Notes: a model not told the origin generated them from the letters alone. A DNA stretch of 64,000 nt from SSC3 sp963769585 (GCA_963769585.1 CAVYMJ010000006.1:2108001-2172000); one strand, 5' to 3'; counted from the first letter of the stretch, positions 34,646 to 42,475 are shown. Program-made: numbers and translations.

Positions 34646-35380
34646 TCAGTCGGTGATCAGCACCGTGACGATCAGTGCCCCCGGGTCGAAGACGACCTGG
34701 AGCTCGGTGACCGACGCGGGCGAGTTCGGATCGACAGCGATCCCGACCGGATTCGACTCGCCGGCCAGAAGCGTTCCTGAGCTGTCGTCGAGGTAGAGCC
34801 ACTCGGCGGCCTCGCCGAGGGCGGTCGCGGTCCAGCTGACCGGGCCGCCCGAGGCGGTCAGCCACACGTTCCCGCTCGAGCCGCCACCTTGCCGGGTGAG
34901 GGTGAGAGTCGAGGTCGAGACCGAGAGCACGGCGGGGAGCTTGGTCGGGGCCGATGTGCCAGGGGTCCCTGGGGCGGCTCGAGTCGGAGGTGGCTCCGGG
35001 TTGGGTTTGCTCGGCGGCGGTGCCGGCTCACCGATGGGTGAGGTCGGGGCAACGGTCGGCCTCGGCGTTGCAGCGGTGGCGACGCTGGTCGCCGGCGACC
35101 CCGGTCCCTGGAGGGTCACGGTCGGCTCCGCCAGCGTGGCGAAGGTCGCGGCCGCCGCCTGGGCACGGCGGTGCGGTTGGTCGCCCTCAGGGAGAAGCTG
35201 GGCCAGGCCTACGACCGCGACGGCAGTAGCCGCGAGGATCGCCACCCACCTCGGCGTGTTGCCACGGCGCGGTTCGACGGGTTTGCGGTGTCGGCCGGGG
35301 GTGATGTCGTACACAGTCGGGTCAGTCGGCGCGAGGTAGCTCGCGTCGTCCTGGCTGCCGTCGTGCCGCCCGCTCGTCAC
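34646..35380 (-). CDS. Membrane-anchored Pro/Thr-rich protein with C-terminal beta-sandwich-like domain
   Basis: This 244-residue protein starts with a charged cytoplasmic part. One membrane helix follows (PRWVAILAATAVAVVGLAQLL, about 43-63). A long Pro/Thr/Ser-rich linker (about 80-150) spans the wall, and the C-terminal 95 residues resemble a BACON or Ig-like domain (LSVSTSTLTLTRQGGGSSGNVWLTASGGPVSWTA, then TELQVVFDPGALIVTVLI). The layout suggests a cell-surface display protein. No enzyme motif is visible and the family is not recognised. The start is GTG at 35380. It is convergent with the LamG-like gene. Confidence 0.7.
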   Translation of the reverse strand: MTSGRHDGSQDDASYLAPTDPTVYDITPGRHRKPVEPRRGNTPRWVAILAATAVAVVGLAQLLPEGDQPHRRAQAAAATFATLAEPTVTLQGPGSPATSVATAATPRPTVAPTSPIGEPAPPPSKPNPEPPPTRAAPGTPGTSAPTKLPAVLSVSTSTLTLTRQGGGSSGNVWLTASGGPVSWTATALGEAAEWLYLDDSSGTLLAGESNPVGIAVDPNSPASVTELQVVFDPGALIVTVLITD

Positions 35381-35500
35381 GACAACCGTCCCCGTCTGTG
35401 ACCTGCATTCCTCCCCGGCAGAACAGCGTGATGGCTGACCTGCACGATGGAAAACTACCAGCGGGTCGGCCTTTCGACCACGAGGCTGATCACGGGCTAG

Positions 35501-35914
35501 TCACCGGCTGCCGAGCTCCTCGAAGAGGGTGAGCTGCAGACCCGCGGGAGCAGCCAGCCGGGAGTTCCGCGAATTCCACGGCGTTACCGTCGGCGGTGCG
35601 ATCACCGCGGCGCCGGCTGCCTCGAGGTCCCGCGTCGTCAGCTCAACGTCAGCCACCTCGAAAGCCACCCTGAGCCGCGGACTCACCCTGCGGCCTACCT
35701 CCACGTCGTCGATCAGTGCCACCTGCTCGGGTGTGCTCAGCTCGAGGGTCGCGCGGCCGACATCGAGGATCGTCACGCGCGCGCCGTCCCCGCTGTCCAC
35801 GAACAGCTCCTCGGGGGCGCCGAGAACGTCCCGGTAGAACCCAACGGCTTCGTCGTAGTCGGTGGCCTCGACCACCAGTCTCATCTGCAGTACCCGACGG
35901 TGAGCCTGTGTCAT
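35501..35914 (-). CDS. VOC (glyoxalase/bleomycin resistance) family protein
   Basis: This 137-residue protein has two beta-alpha-beta-beta-beta modules of the vicinal oxygen chelate fold: MRLVVEATDYDEAVGFYRDVLG, then FVDSGDGARVTILDVGRATLEL, and SPRLRVAFEVADVELTTRDLEAAGA. Such proteins are metal-dependent enzymes or ligand binders; the metal ligands here are not complete enough to call an activity. The ATG at 35914 is preceded by GGTGGGG. The frame stays open upstream but without family sequence. It sits between two surface-protein genes and looks like ordinary chromosomal sequence. Confidence 0.85.
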   Translation of the reverse strand: MTQAHRRVLQMRLVVEATDYDEAVGFYRDVLGAPEELFVDSGDGARVTILDVGRATLELSTPEQVALIDDVEVGRRVSPRLRVAFEVADVELTTRDLEAAGAAVIAPPTVTPWNSRNSRLAAPAGLQLTLFEELGSR

Positions 35915-36179
35915 GGCCCCACCCTTGCACGCGCGCGCCCGCCGCTTCAGGACTTCCCGGGATGTGTCGGGGCCGGCCACTTGAACTGCGTGCACGAGCA
36001 AAGTGGGACCGGTTTGGCACAACCTGCCCGTTCCTGGATCGCAGGATCGTTCGCTTGGCCGACACTGCTGGCCGTTCGGCGGTTTCGGACGCTCCCCCCG
36101 TTCTGTGACTCTGCTGTGACTGGCCTCGGCGGCCAGGGGGGTTGGCGTCGGACGCAACGGGTATCTAGGGGTCACGGGC

Positions 36180-37091
36180 ATGCGATCAGGGAAGCAGCCG
36201 GCGAGGGCCGGCTCGCGGCCGAGCAAGGCCCTCATCGGCGTCGCGGCCGGAGTCGGGGTGGCGATGTTCGGGGTCACCATGGCCGACGCGTTGTCCCCGA
36301 CCGACAGGAGCGTTCTCACGTCCTGCTACGAGACCGCCGACGGTTCGCTCCGAGTCGTCAGGCCGGGCGACCGCTGCCTGAGCTCCGAGGTCAAGGTCGC
36401 CTGGCCCAACCGCGGCAAGACCGGTCAAGCGGGACCCCCAGGCGACGACGGTCTCCCCGGCATCCCAGGCATCCCCGGCATCCGGGGCCTGCAGGGTCTG
36501 CGCGGGGAGAAGGGTGAGCCCGGATCTCGGGGAGTGCGAGGGATTCAAGGCATCCAGGGACTCCAAGGTCTCCAGGGCGAGCCCGGAACGCCCGGAGCTC
36601 CTGGGGAGTTGGGAGCTCAGGGTCTGGCCGGCGAGACAGGTCCAGCCGGACCCGCAGGACCGGAAGGACCCGCAGGACCCGCCGGACCCGAGGGACGACA
36701 GGGTCAAGACGGACCCGCAGGTGCCCGGGGACCGGCTGGACCTGAGGGACCACAGGGACCGGCAGGCGACGTGGGACCCGCCGGAGCGCCAGGTGCCCGC
36801 GGACCCGAGGGGCCGGTCGGGCCGCAAGGCCCCGCAGGCGAGCAGGGGCCCCCAGGTGTCACGGCCTTCCGAGTCCTCACCTCTGGCCCTAGCTCGTACG
36901 ACGGCTCCGCACAGCAGAGCGTCAGCTGTCCGGAGGGCACGGTCGCCACCGGAGGTGGCGGGAGCACCGAGGGAGACCAGGTCATCGAGCAGAGCTGGCC
37001 GATGCTGTCAGGGGGCGAGCCCACGGGCTGGCACCTCAAGTGGAGCGCCAACGGTCCAGGTCGGGTCATCTACGTCATCTGTGCAGGCTGA
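36180..37091 (+). CDS. Collagen-like repeat protein, exported
   Basis: This 303-residue protein starts with a basic segment and a hydrophobic helix (KALIGVAAGVGVAMFGVTMADAL, signal or anchor). A small domain with Cys49 and Cys66 follows. From Gly79 to Gly226 there are 49 uninterrupted Gly-X-Y triplets, rich in GPA, GPE, GEP and GLQ, predicted to form a triple helix. The C-terminal 75 residues (TAFRVLTSGPSSYDGSAQQSVSCPEGTVATGGGG, two more Cys) look like a globular head seen on other actinobacterial collagen-like proteins. The ATG at 36180 has AGGGG upstream. A surface or adhesive role is likely. Confidence 0.85.
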   Translation: MRSGKQPARAGSRPSKALIGVAAGVGVAMFGVTMADALSPTDRSVLTSCYETADGSLRVVRPGDRCLSSEVKVAWPNRGKTGQAGPPGDDGLPGIPGIPGIRGLQGLRGEKGEPGSRGVRGIQGIQGLQGLQGEPGTPGAPGELGAQGLAGETGPAGPAGPEGPAGPAGPEGRQGQDGPAGARGPAGPEGPQGPAGDVGPAGAPGARGPEGPVGPQGPAGEQGPPGVTAFRVLTSGPSSYDGSAQQSVSCPEGTVATGGGGSTEGDQVIEQSWPMLSGGEPTGWHLKWSANGPGRVIYVICAG

Positions 37092-37310
37092 GCCAGACGC
37101 TGCGCTGGCTTGCCCGGGGGTGCCCGGTGGCCCACGCTGAGCACCGATGCCCGAACATTGAGCCGTGACCGAGGAAGATCCCGGACTGCGCCGGTCGCGC
37201 GCGCTCCTGCGGCGGTGGTGTGCTCAGCACCGGCTCTGCCGCGGCACGCGTCTGCCGACGGAATGATGCCCGGCTCCTCTGACCATCTCGAACAACGAAG
37301 GAACACGCTC

Positions 37311-37739
37311 ATGCGCAAGACCCCCATCGTCCTTTCAGCCTGCCTGCTCGCGTTCGCCGGGCCGCTCGCCGCGTGTGGCGACGCAGCCGAGGTGAGCGGC
37401 GGTCCCGGGCCGACCCAAGCCACGACACCGACCACCGAAACCACGACCGCCACACCGACACCGACACCGACACCGACCGGAACTGTCATCGACGTGACGA
37501 TCAGGGGCAGCGAACTGGAGCCCAACGGAGAGCGTTTCAAGGTCAAGGTGGGCGAACCGGTCACCCTCAACATCGACGCCGACCGGGCCGGGGAGCTGCA
37601 CGTGCACTCCACGCCGGAACAGCAGCTGGACTACCCGGAGGGCACGACCACGTTGACCTTGACGATCCAGACTCCCGGCATCGTGGAGGTTGAGGACCAC
37701 ACCGCCGGGAAGGTGCTGGTGAGCCTCGAAGTGCGCTGA
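37311..37739 (+). CDS. Lipoprotein with cupredoxin-like domain
   Basis: This 142-residue protein has a lipoprotein signal peptide ending in the lipobox LAAC, so the mature N-terminal Cys would be lipid-anchored. A Thr/Pro linker (TTPTTETTTATPTPTPTP) follows. The C-terminal domain (IDVTIRGSELEPNGERFKVKVGEPVTLNIDADRAGELHVHSTPEQQLDYPEGTTTLTL, stated by parts at about residues 55-140) resembles the cupredoxin-like domain found alone or in EfeO. The HVH and a late HTAG could bind copper or iron, but the full blue-copper ligand set is not evident. GAAGGA precedes the ATG. It is probably co-oriented but independent of the collagen-like gene. Confidence 0.75.
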   Translation: MRKTPIVLSACLLAFAGPLAACGDAAEVSGGPGPTQATTPTTETTTATPTPTPTPTGTVIDVTIRGSELEPNGERFKVKVGEPVTLNIDADRAGELHVHSTPEQQLDYPEGTTTLTLTIQTPGIVEVEDHTAGKVLVSLEVR

Positions 37740-37769
37740 CCGCGGTTCGAGGGGTGGACCCGGGCGACC

Positions 37770-37775
37770 TACAGT
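37770..37775 (+). promoter_or_regulatory. -10 hexamer TACAGT, leaderless layout, for the aldo/keto reductase
   Basis: TACAGT ends exactly six bases before the ATG at 37782. Confidence 0.6.
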
Positions 37776-37781
37776 GGCGCC

Positions 37782-38777
37782 ATGAGCGAGATGAGGTTCC
37801 GCCCCCTCGGCCACTCCGGCCTGATGGTCTCCGTGGTCGGCCTTGGCTGCAACGCGTTCGGGTCACGCATCGACGAGGCGAGCACCCGGGAGGTCGTCGA
37901 AGCAGCGATCGACAGCGGGATCACGCTGTTCGACACCGCCGACACCTACGGTCAAGGTGCCAGCGAGGAGTTGCTCGGCCGAGCCCTCGGTCAGCGCCGC
38001 GACGACGTGCTGGTCGCCACGAAGTTCGGCATGCCGGCTGGCGGACTCAACGGCCCCGACTGGCAGGCACGCGCCTCACGCAGCTACATCCGCCGCAGCG
38101 TCGAAGGCAGCCTGCGGCGGCTGGGAACCAGCTGGATCGATCTCTACCAGCTGCATCAGCCCGACCACGTCACGCCGTACGAGGAGACGCTGTCGACCCT
38201 GGAAGACCTGGTCACCGAGGGCAAGATCCGCTACTACGGCAGCTCCAACCTGCACGCCTGGGAGCTCGTCGACGCGCAGTGGACCGCCCTCTCAGCGGGG
38301 CTGGGAGGATTCGTGTCCGCTCAGAACGAGTACTCCCTCTACAACCGGAACGCTGAGGCTGAGCTGGTTCCGGCCTGCGAGCGGCTCGGGGTCGGGCTCC
38401 TCCCGTACTTCCCGCTCGCCTACGGGCTCCTCAGCGGGAAGTACGCTCGCGACCAGGCGGCTCCCGAGGGCACCCGGCTGGCGCTCCCGAACCAGAGCCA
38501 CCGCTTGGAGAACGCCGACTTCGACCGCGTCGAGACCCTCCAGCAGTACGCCGACGAGCGAGCGCTCAGCCTTCTCGATGTGGCGATCGGAGGCCTGGTC
38601 GCGCAGCCCACTGTCGCGTCGGTGATCGCCGGCGCTACCAAGGCCTCGCAGGTCCGCGCCAACGTCCAGGCGGGCCTATGGGAACCGCAGGAGAAGGACC
38701 TCGAGGTGCTCAACCGTCTCAACACCGGGCAGCCAGCCAGCCGGGGGTACGCCTCGTTCCGCGCCGACCAGGGGTGA
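37782..38777 (+). CDS. Aldo/keto reductase
   Basis: This 331-residue NADPH-dependent TIM-barrel oxidoreductase carries the catalytic tetrad: Asp51 and Tyr56 in FDTADTYG, Lys81 in VATKFG, and His125 in LYQLHQPD. The NADPH pocket is near VIAGATKASQVRANV at the C-terminal end. It is of the YhdN/Gre3-like stress-AKR type (about 320 residues). The substrate is unknown; small aldehydes or sugars are typical. It has a leaderless -10 element and is convergent with the GroES-like gene. Confidence 0.92.
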   Translation: MSEMRFRPLGHSGLMVSVVGLGCNAFGSRIDEASTREVVEAAIDSGITLFDTADTYGQGASEELLGRALGQRRDDVLVATKFGMPAGGLNGPDWQARASRSYIRRSVEGSLRRLGTSWIDLYQLHQPDHVTPYEETLSTLEDLVTEGKIRYYGSSNLHAWELVDAQWTALSAGLGGFVSAQNEYSLYNRNAEAELVPACERLGVGLLPYFPLAYGLLSGKYARDQAAPEGTRLALPNQSHRLENADFDRVETLQQYADERALSLLDVAIGGLVAQPTVASVIAGATKASQVRANVQAGLWEPQEKDLEVLNRLNTGQPASRGYASFRADQG

Positions 38778-38786
38778 GCAGGCTGC

Positions 38787-39113
38787 TCAGAGGTAGAGAC
38801 CGGTGTTGCTGTCGCCGAGCCGGTCCGCGGCGACGGCATGCACGTCGCGCTCCCTGAGCAGGATGTAGGTCTCGGCGTTCACCTCGACCTCGGCCTTGTC
38901 GTCCGGGTCGAAGAGGACCCGGTCGTCGATCTCCACCGCGCGCACGTGCGGACCGACGGCCACCACGCGCGACCAGGCCAGGCGCCGGGCGCCCATCGCA
39001 GCCGTGGCGGGGATCACGATCCCCCCGGTGCTGCGGCGCTCACCGGCTTCCTTGTCGAGCTGCACGAGCACCCGGTCGTGGAGCATGCGGATCGGAGTCT
39101 TGTCGTCGGCCAT
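38787..39113 (-). CDS. GroES-like co-chaperone paralogue
   Basis: This 108-residue protein resembles chaperonin-10: PIRMLHDRVLVQLDKEAGERRSTGGIVIP covers the mobile loop, and VGPHVRAVEIDDRVLFDPDDKAEVEVNAETYILLRERDV the beta barrel. No groEL is present here, and the stretch TAAMGARRLAWSRVVAV is unlike standard GroES. It is best seen as the divergent GroES-domain protein of actinobacteria, of unknown partner. The ATG at 39113 lies four bases after the stop of the DUF3618 gene, so the two are likely co-transcribed. Confidence 0.8.
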   Translation of the reverse strand: MADDKTPIRMLHDRVLVQLDKEAGERRSTGGIVIPATAAMGARRLAWSRVVAVGPHVRAVEIDDRVLFDPDDKAEVEVNAETYILLRERDVHAVAADRLGDSNTGLYL

Positions 39114-39117
39114 CCGC

Positions 39118-39360
39118 TTAGCGCGCAACCTTTCGGATCACCCAGACGACGGCGACGAAGCCCACGACTCCCCCTGCCGCTTTGAGGATGTTGTCCGTAC
39201 GGGGGTTGCCGTCAGGGTCGACGAAGTGCCCTTTGACGCTCGCCAGCTCACGGCGGATGACGTTCTTCGGGCTGGTGCGGGTGACGAGCTGATCGATGGT
39301 CGCGGCGAGGCGCTCGCGGGTGGCCTCGATGTCGCTCTCGATCTCGTCGTATGCAGGCAC
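39118..39360 (-). CDS. DUF3618 small membrane-associated protein
   Basis: This 80-residue protein has an N-terminal coiled helix IESDIEATRERLAATIDQLVTRTSP, the typical DUF3618 pattern, then KNVIRRELASVKGHFVD. A single C-terminal membrane helix (AAGGVVGFVAVVWVIRKVAR) follows. Function is unknown. The start is GTG at 39360. It is directly upstream of the GroES-like gene with a four-base gap and presumably shares its promoter. The order is seen beside rdgB/rph blocks in other actinobacteria, as I recall. Confidence 0.85.
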   Translation of the reverse strand: MPAYDEIESDIEATRERLAATIDQLVTRTSPKNVIRRELASVKGHFVDPDGNPRTDNILKAAGGVVGFVAVVWVIRKVAR

Positions 39361-39397
39361 GTCGGTCCCTTCGTCGGTATCCAGGCTTGGCGACAGG

Positions 39398-40156
39398 TTA
39401 CCCGGAGCCCGGCAGGCGCAGCGCTGTGGGATCGAAGCCGAACGGGAGTTCGAGGCGGTGGGCCGCCATAATCGCCTGGTCGGTGAGGACGTCGTAGGTC
39501 GGGCCGTCGGCGACGATGACGCCGTCGGAGAGGACGACTGAGCGGGGACACAGCTCGAGCGCGTACGGCAGGTCGTGGGTGACCATCAGGACGGTGACCT
39601 CCAGGCTGCGCACGATGTCGGCCAGCTCACGGCGAGAGGCCGGGTCGAGGTTCGAGGACGGCTCGTCGAGCACCAGAATCTCCGGCTCCATGGCCAGCAC
39701 GGTCGCCACCGCGACGCGGCGGCGTTGGCCGAAGCTGAGGTGGTGCGGCGGCCGGTCGATGAAGTCCACCATTCCGACCCGGTCGAGCGCCTGGCGGACC
39801 CGCCGCTGCAGAGCCTCGCCTCGCAACCCCGAGTTGGCGGGGCCGAACGCCACGTCGTCGCGGACCGACGGCATGAACAGCTGGTCGTCGGGATCCTGGA
39901 AGACGACGCCCACGCGGCGACGAACCTCGGTGAGGTTCGGCTTCTCGACCCTCAGCCCGGAGACCGCGACGGTCCCCGCGCCGGGGGACAAGATCCCGTT
40001 CAGGTGCAGGACCAGGGTCGTCTTGCCGGCTCCGTTCGGTCCGAGAAGCGCAACGCGTTCCCCCTGGTGCACGTGCAGGTCGACCCCGAACAGTGCCTGG
40101 TGCCCGTCGGGGTAGGCATAGGCAACGCCCCGTACGTCCAGGACCGGCACGCTCAC
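39398..40156 (-). CDS. cbiO: ECF transporter ATPase for nickel/cobalt (CbiO)
   Basis: This 252-residue ABC ATPase has Walker A LLGPNGAGKTT (about 37-47), the Q-loop VFQDPDDQLF, the signature LSFGQRRRVAVA, and Walker B ILVLDEPSSNLD. It drives uptake by the CbiMQ membrane part. I use the GTG at 40156, which overlaps the cbiQ stop as GTGA; the frame runs further upstream but there it only shadows cbiQ. It is the last gene of the cbiM-cbiN/PDGLE-cbiQ-cbiO operon. Only one ATPase is encoded, as in other Cbi/Nik ECF systems. Confidence 0.93.
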   Translation of the reverse strand: MSVPVLDVRGVAYAYPDGHQALFGVDLHVHQGERVALLGPNGAGKTTLVLHLNGILSPGAGTVAVSGLRVEKPNLTEVRRRVGVVFQDPDDQLFMPSVRDDVAFGPANSGLRGEALQRRVRQALDRVGMVDFIDRPPHHLSFGQRRRVAVATVLAMEPEILVLDEPSSNLDPASRRELADIVRSLEVTVLMVTHDLPYALELCPRSVVLSDGVIVADGPTYDVLTDQAIMAAHRLELPFGFDPTALRLPGSG

Positions 40157-40809
40157 CGGTCCAGCCCCCTGGACAGCATCGCGAGATGGACCCGCTCGCC
40201 ACGTTCGTACGAGCGGATGAACAGAGCCCCTGCGCAGCGCGCGAGGACCGGCCAGTGCCGCGGGCTGCGCGCGTTGAAGCCTCGGGACTCCACTGCGATC
40301 CGCATGCGGCGCATCTCGTCGGACACGACGTCGAGGTAGCGGACCATGAACCCCATGATCTGCACCAGCTGACGTGGCAGCCTCAGCCGCTCCAGTCCCA
40401 GCAGGATCTCGCGTGGCTCGGTGGTGGCGGCCAGGGTCAGCCCGGCCAGCACACCCAACGTGCCCTTGGCCACCAGAGCCCAGGCGGCCATCAACCCGTC
40501 CTCGCTGACGGTGACGCCGAGCACCTGCGTACGTGGGCCGGTCGCGATGAACGGCATCAGCAGCGCGAAGACGAGGAACGGGACCTCGACGACCATCCGT
40601 CGGACGAGGTACATCGCTGGGACGCGTGAGACCCCGACAAGCGCCACGAGAATCGCGGCGAAGCCGGCGTAGGCCGGGAACCAGGTGGGGGGCGTGGCCA
40701 CCACGACGAGCATGAACGTCAACAGGGCGAGGATCTTCACCTGGCCCGAGAGCCGGTGAACCGGCGAGTGCCCGTGGTAGTAGAGCTTGTGGCCGTGCCC
40801 GGCGCCCAC
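40153..40809 (-). CDS. cbiQ: ECF transporter membrane component (CbiQ)
   Basis: This 218-residue T-component has five membrane helices. It has the N-terminal SPVHRLSGQVKIL motif and the two Ala-Arg-Gly-type coupling helices near the C-terminus (EMRRMRIAVESRGF and RGERVHLAMLSRGL) that contact the ATPase. GTG start at 40809, two bases after the stop of the PDGLE gene. It couples CbiO to the metal-binding CbiM. Confidence 0.92.
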   Translation of the reverse strand: MGAGHGHKLYYHGHSPVHRLSGQVKILALLTFMLVVVATPPTWFPAYAGFAAILVALVGVSRVPAMYLVRRMVVEVPFLVFALLMPFIATGPRTQVLGVTVSEDGLMAAWALVAKGTLGVLAGLTLAATTEPREILLGLERLRLPRQLVQIMGFMVRYLDVVSDEMRRMRIAVESRGFNARSPRHWPVLARCAGALFIRSYERGERVHLAMLSRGLDR

Positions 40810-40811
40810 GT

Positions 40812-41120
40812 TCAGGCGTCCCGGTCGTCGGGCGTGCGGCGCAGGACCAGGACGAGCCCGCCCATGACGGCCAGCGTCGCGAGAACGCCGACAACGCCCG
40901 CGAGGCCGCCTGAGAGCCGAGGGTTGCGCACGCCCTTGGTCTGGTACCCGGCCAGCGGCTGGTCTGTCCCGGGGTGCTTGGCAGCAGTGTCGCGGAAGCC
41001 GGTCTGCTCTGCCACGCGCTCCAGGCCGTCGGGCCGGGTGGAGGCGTAGAAGCTCGCCACGCCGGCGACCAGGAAGGCGAGGACCACGCCCACGACCACG
41101 AACCTGCGGGTGCCGCTCAT
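40812..41120 (-). CDS. CbiN-type PDGLE-domain membrane protein
   Basis: This 102-residue protein has an N-terminal helix (FVVVGVVLAFLVAGVASFYA), then STRPDGLERVAEQTGF, which is the PDGLE domain signature. A second helix (LAGVVGVLATLAVMGGLVLVL) precedes a charged tail. In nickel/cobalt ECF systems this part assists CbiM. The ATG at 41120 overlaps the cbiM stop (ATGA). Confidence 0.9.
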   Translation of the reverse strand: MSGTRRFVVVGVVLAFLVAGVASFYASTRPDGLERVAEQTGFRDTAAKHPGTDQPLAGYQTKGVRNPRLSGGLAGVVGVLATLAVMGGLVLVLRRTPDDRDA

Positions 41121-41812
41121 GTCGCAGTCCCTTGCGTACGGCGGATCTGCAGTTCGCGTGCGGCCAGTAGCGGCCGTGCGGCGTACACCAGGTCGGGACG
41201 GGTGGCGATGACGCTCGCGACCACCAGCGACGTGATCGCCGCCTCGCCGAGACCGATCACCGCGTGCCAGCCGACCATCGCCGCGACCACCTGACCGAGC
41301 GGGACGGAGTCCGCCCCACCGATGGCGAAGAGGCCGGTGAACGCGAGCGCGGCCACAGGCACCGAGACCGCCGCGGCTAGCGCTGCGGCGGGCACCACGG
41401 ACGACGGACGCTTCGGGAGCACTGCGCGGAGACCGAGCAGGAGCAGCCAGGCGGTGAGCACTGCGACCAGGCCCATCAGGGTGATGTTGGTCCCCAGCGC
41501 AGTCACGCCGCCATCGGCGAAGAGGAGGGACTGGACGATCAGCACCACACTGAGGCAGAGGACCCCGGTCCAGGGCCCGACCAGGACGGCCGCGAGCGCA
41601 CCCCCGAGCAGGTGACCACTCGTCCCGGCTCCCACTGGGAAGTTGACCATCTGGGTGGCGAAGATAAAGGTCGCGGCGAGCCCGGCCATCGGCGCCGTAC
41701 GGTCGTCGAGCTCTCTGCGAGCTCCGCGCAGGGCGAGCCCCACTCCGGCTGCCGCCAGCAGTCCGGTCGCCACCGATGTCGGCGCGTCCAGGAAGCCGTC
41801 GGGAACGTGCAC
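41117..41812 (-). CDS. cbiM: Cobalt/nickel-binding ECF component (CbiM/NikM)
   Basis: This 231-residue substrate-binding membrane protein begins MHVPDGFLD, the N-terminal metal-binding loop of CbiM/NikM in which His2 binds Ni or Co. QMVNFPVGAGTSGHLLGGALAAVLVGPW supplies the second conserved region. About six or seven helices. The start is GTG at 41812, and the initiator must be followed by His2 for activity. A Nur-like box lies 48-64 bases upstream, so nickel is the favoured cargo; cobalt cannot be excluded. No cobalamin synthesis genes lie next to it. Confidence 0.93.
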   Translation of the reverse strand: MHVPDGFLDAPTSVATGLLAAAGVGLALRGARRELDDRTAPMAGLAATFIFATQMVNFPVGAGTSGHLLGGALAAVLVGPWTGVLCLSVVLIVQSLLFADGGVTALGTNITLMGLVAVLTAWLLLLGLRAVLPKRPSSVVPAAALAAAVSVPVAALAFTGLFAIGGADSVPLGQVVAAMVGWHAVIGLGEAAITSLVVASVIATRPDLVYAARPLLAARELQIRRTQGTAT

Positions 41813-41859
41813 AGACCACTCCGATACGTTTGCCCTGCTCTTGTGAGCATCATAAGTTA

Positions 41860-41876
41860 TTGCAAATAATGCGCAA
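41860..41876. promoter_or_regulatory. Nur-like box TTGCAA-N5-GCGCAA upstream of cbiM
   Basis: The 6-5-6 arrangement matches the Streptomyces nickel-responsive Fur-family (Nur) site, TTGCAA-N5-TTGCAA, apart from two bases. It is part of a longer dyad with 7-bp arms TTATTGC (41857-41863) and GCAATAA (41873-41879). It lies in the 93-bp region between cbiM and bcp. Confidence 0.6.
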
Positions 41877-41905
41877 TAAGGTACCCGACAAGGTTGAGGA
41901 GACTC

Positions 41906-42379
41906 ATGAGCGACCGGCTGTCCCCCGGCGACCTGGCACCCGACTTCACACTCGGCGACGACACCGGCACTTCGGTCACCCTCTCCGCGCTCCGCGGCCG
42001 GAAGGTGATCGTGTACTTCTATCCCGCGGCGATGACCGGCGGTTGCACCAAGGAGGCCTGCGACTTCACCGACTCGCTCGAGTCGCTGCGAGCCAACGGC
42101 TACGAGGTGCTGGGCATCTCACCCGACACTCCGGAGAAGCTCGCGAAGTTCAGGGAGCGCGACACGCTGACGATCACGTTGCTCTCGGACCCGGACCGTA
42201 CCGTCCTGCAGGCGTACGGCGCCTTCGGGGAGAAACTGCTCTACGGCAAGAAGGTGACCGGGGTCATCCGCTCCACTGTCGTCGTCGACGAGGACGGCCG
42301 CGTGACGCTGGCCCAGTACAACGTCAAGGCAACCGGTCATGTCGCCAAGCTCCGTCGCGACCTGGGCATCGACGCCTGA
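41906..42379 (+). CDS. bcp: Thioredoxin-dependent thiol peroxidase (Bcp/PrxQ)
   Basis: This 157-residue atypical two-Cys peroxiredoxin detoxifies hydroperoxides. Peroxidatic Cys47 and resolving Cys52 lie five apart in AMTGGCTKEACDF. The rest, including SPDTPEKLAKF and LLSDPDRTVLQAYGAFGEK, is typical. GAGGAG at 41896-41901 supports the ATG at 41906 over an upstream TTG. It shares a promoter region with cbiM, so the Nur-like box may also affect it. tRNA with anticodon TAG follows on the same strand, 18 bases after the stop. Confidence 0.95.
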   Translation: MSDRLSPGDLAPDFTLGDDTGTSVTLSALRGRKVIVYFYPAAMTGGCTKEACDFTDSLESLRANGYEVLGISPDTPEKLAKFRERDTLTITLLSDPDRTVLQAYGAFGEKLLYGKKVTGVIRSTVVVDEDGRVTLAQYNVKATGHVAKLRRDLGIDA

Positions 42380-42397
42380 CCTAAACTTGGGCCTTGC

Positions 42398-42470
42398 GCG
42401 CTCGTAGCCCAATGGCAGAGGCAACGGCTTTAGGTGCCGTCCAGTGAGAGTTCGAATCTCTCCGAGCGCA
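42398..42470 (+). tRNA. tRNA with anticodon TAG (Leu by code), atypical short variable arm
   Basis: It is a complete 73-base cloverleaf. Acceptor GCGCTCG/CGAGCGC is perfect, the anticodon stem is ACGGC/GCCGT with loop TTTAGGT, the T-arm is GAGAG-TTCGAAT-CTCTC, and the discriminator is A. The variable loop is only five bases (CCAGT), whereas leucine tRNAs have a long arm of 10 or more bases. The D-stem is GCC/GGC plus a C-A mismatch. CCA is not encoded. By anticodon it would read CUA. Confidence 0.8.
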
Positions 42471-42475
42471 CTCAG

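Noticed and set aside
40157..40894. N-terminal extension of CbiO to 40894
   Set aside because: It overlaps cbiQ completely and has no ATPase sequence. The GTGA overlap at 40153-40156 fixes the start.
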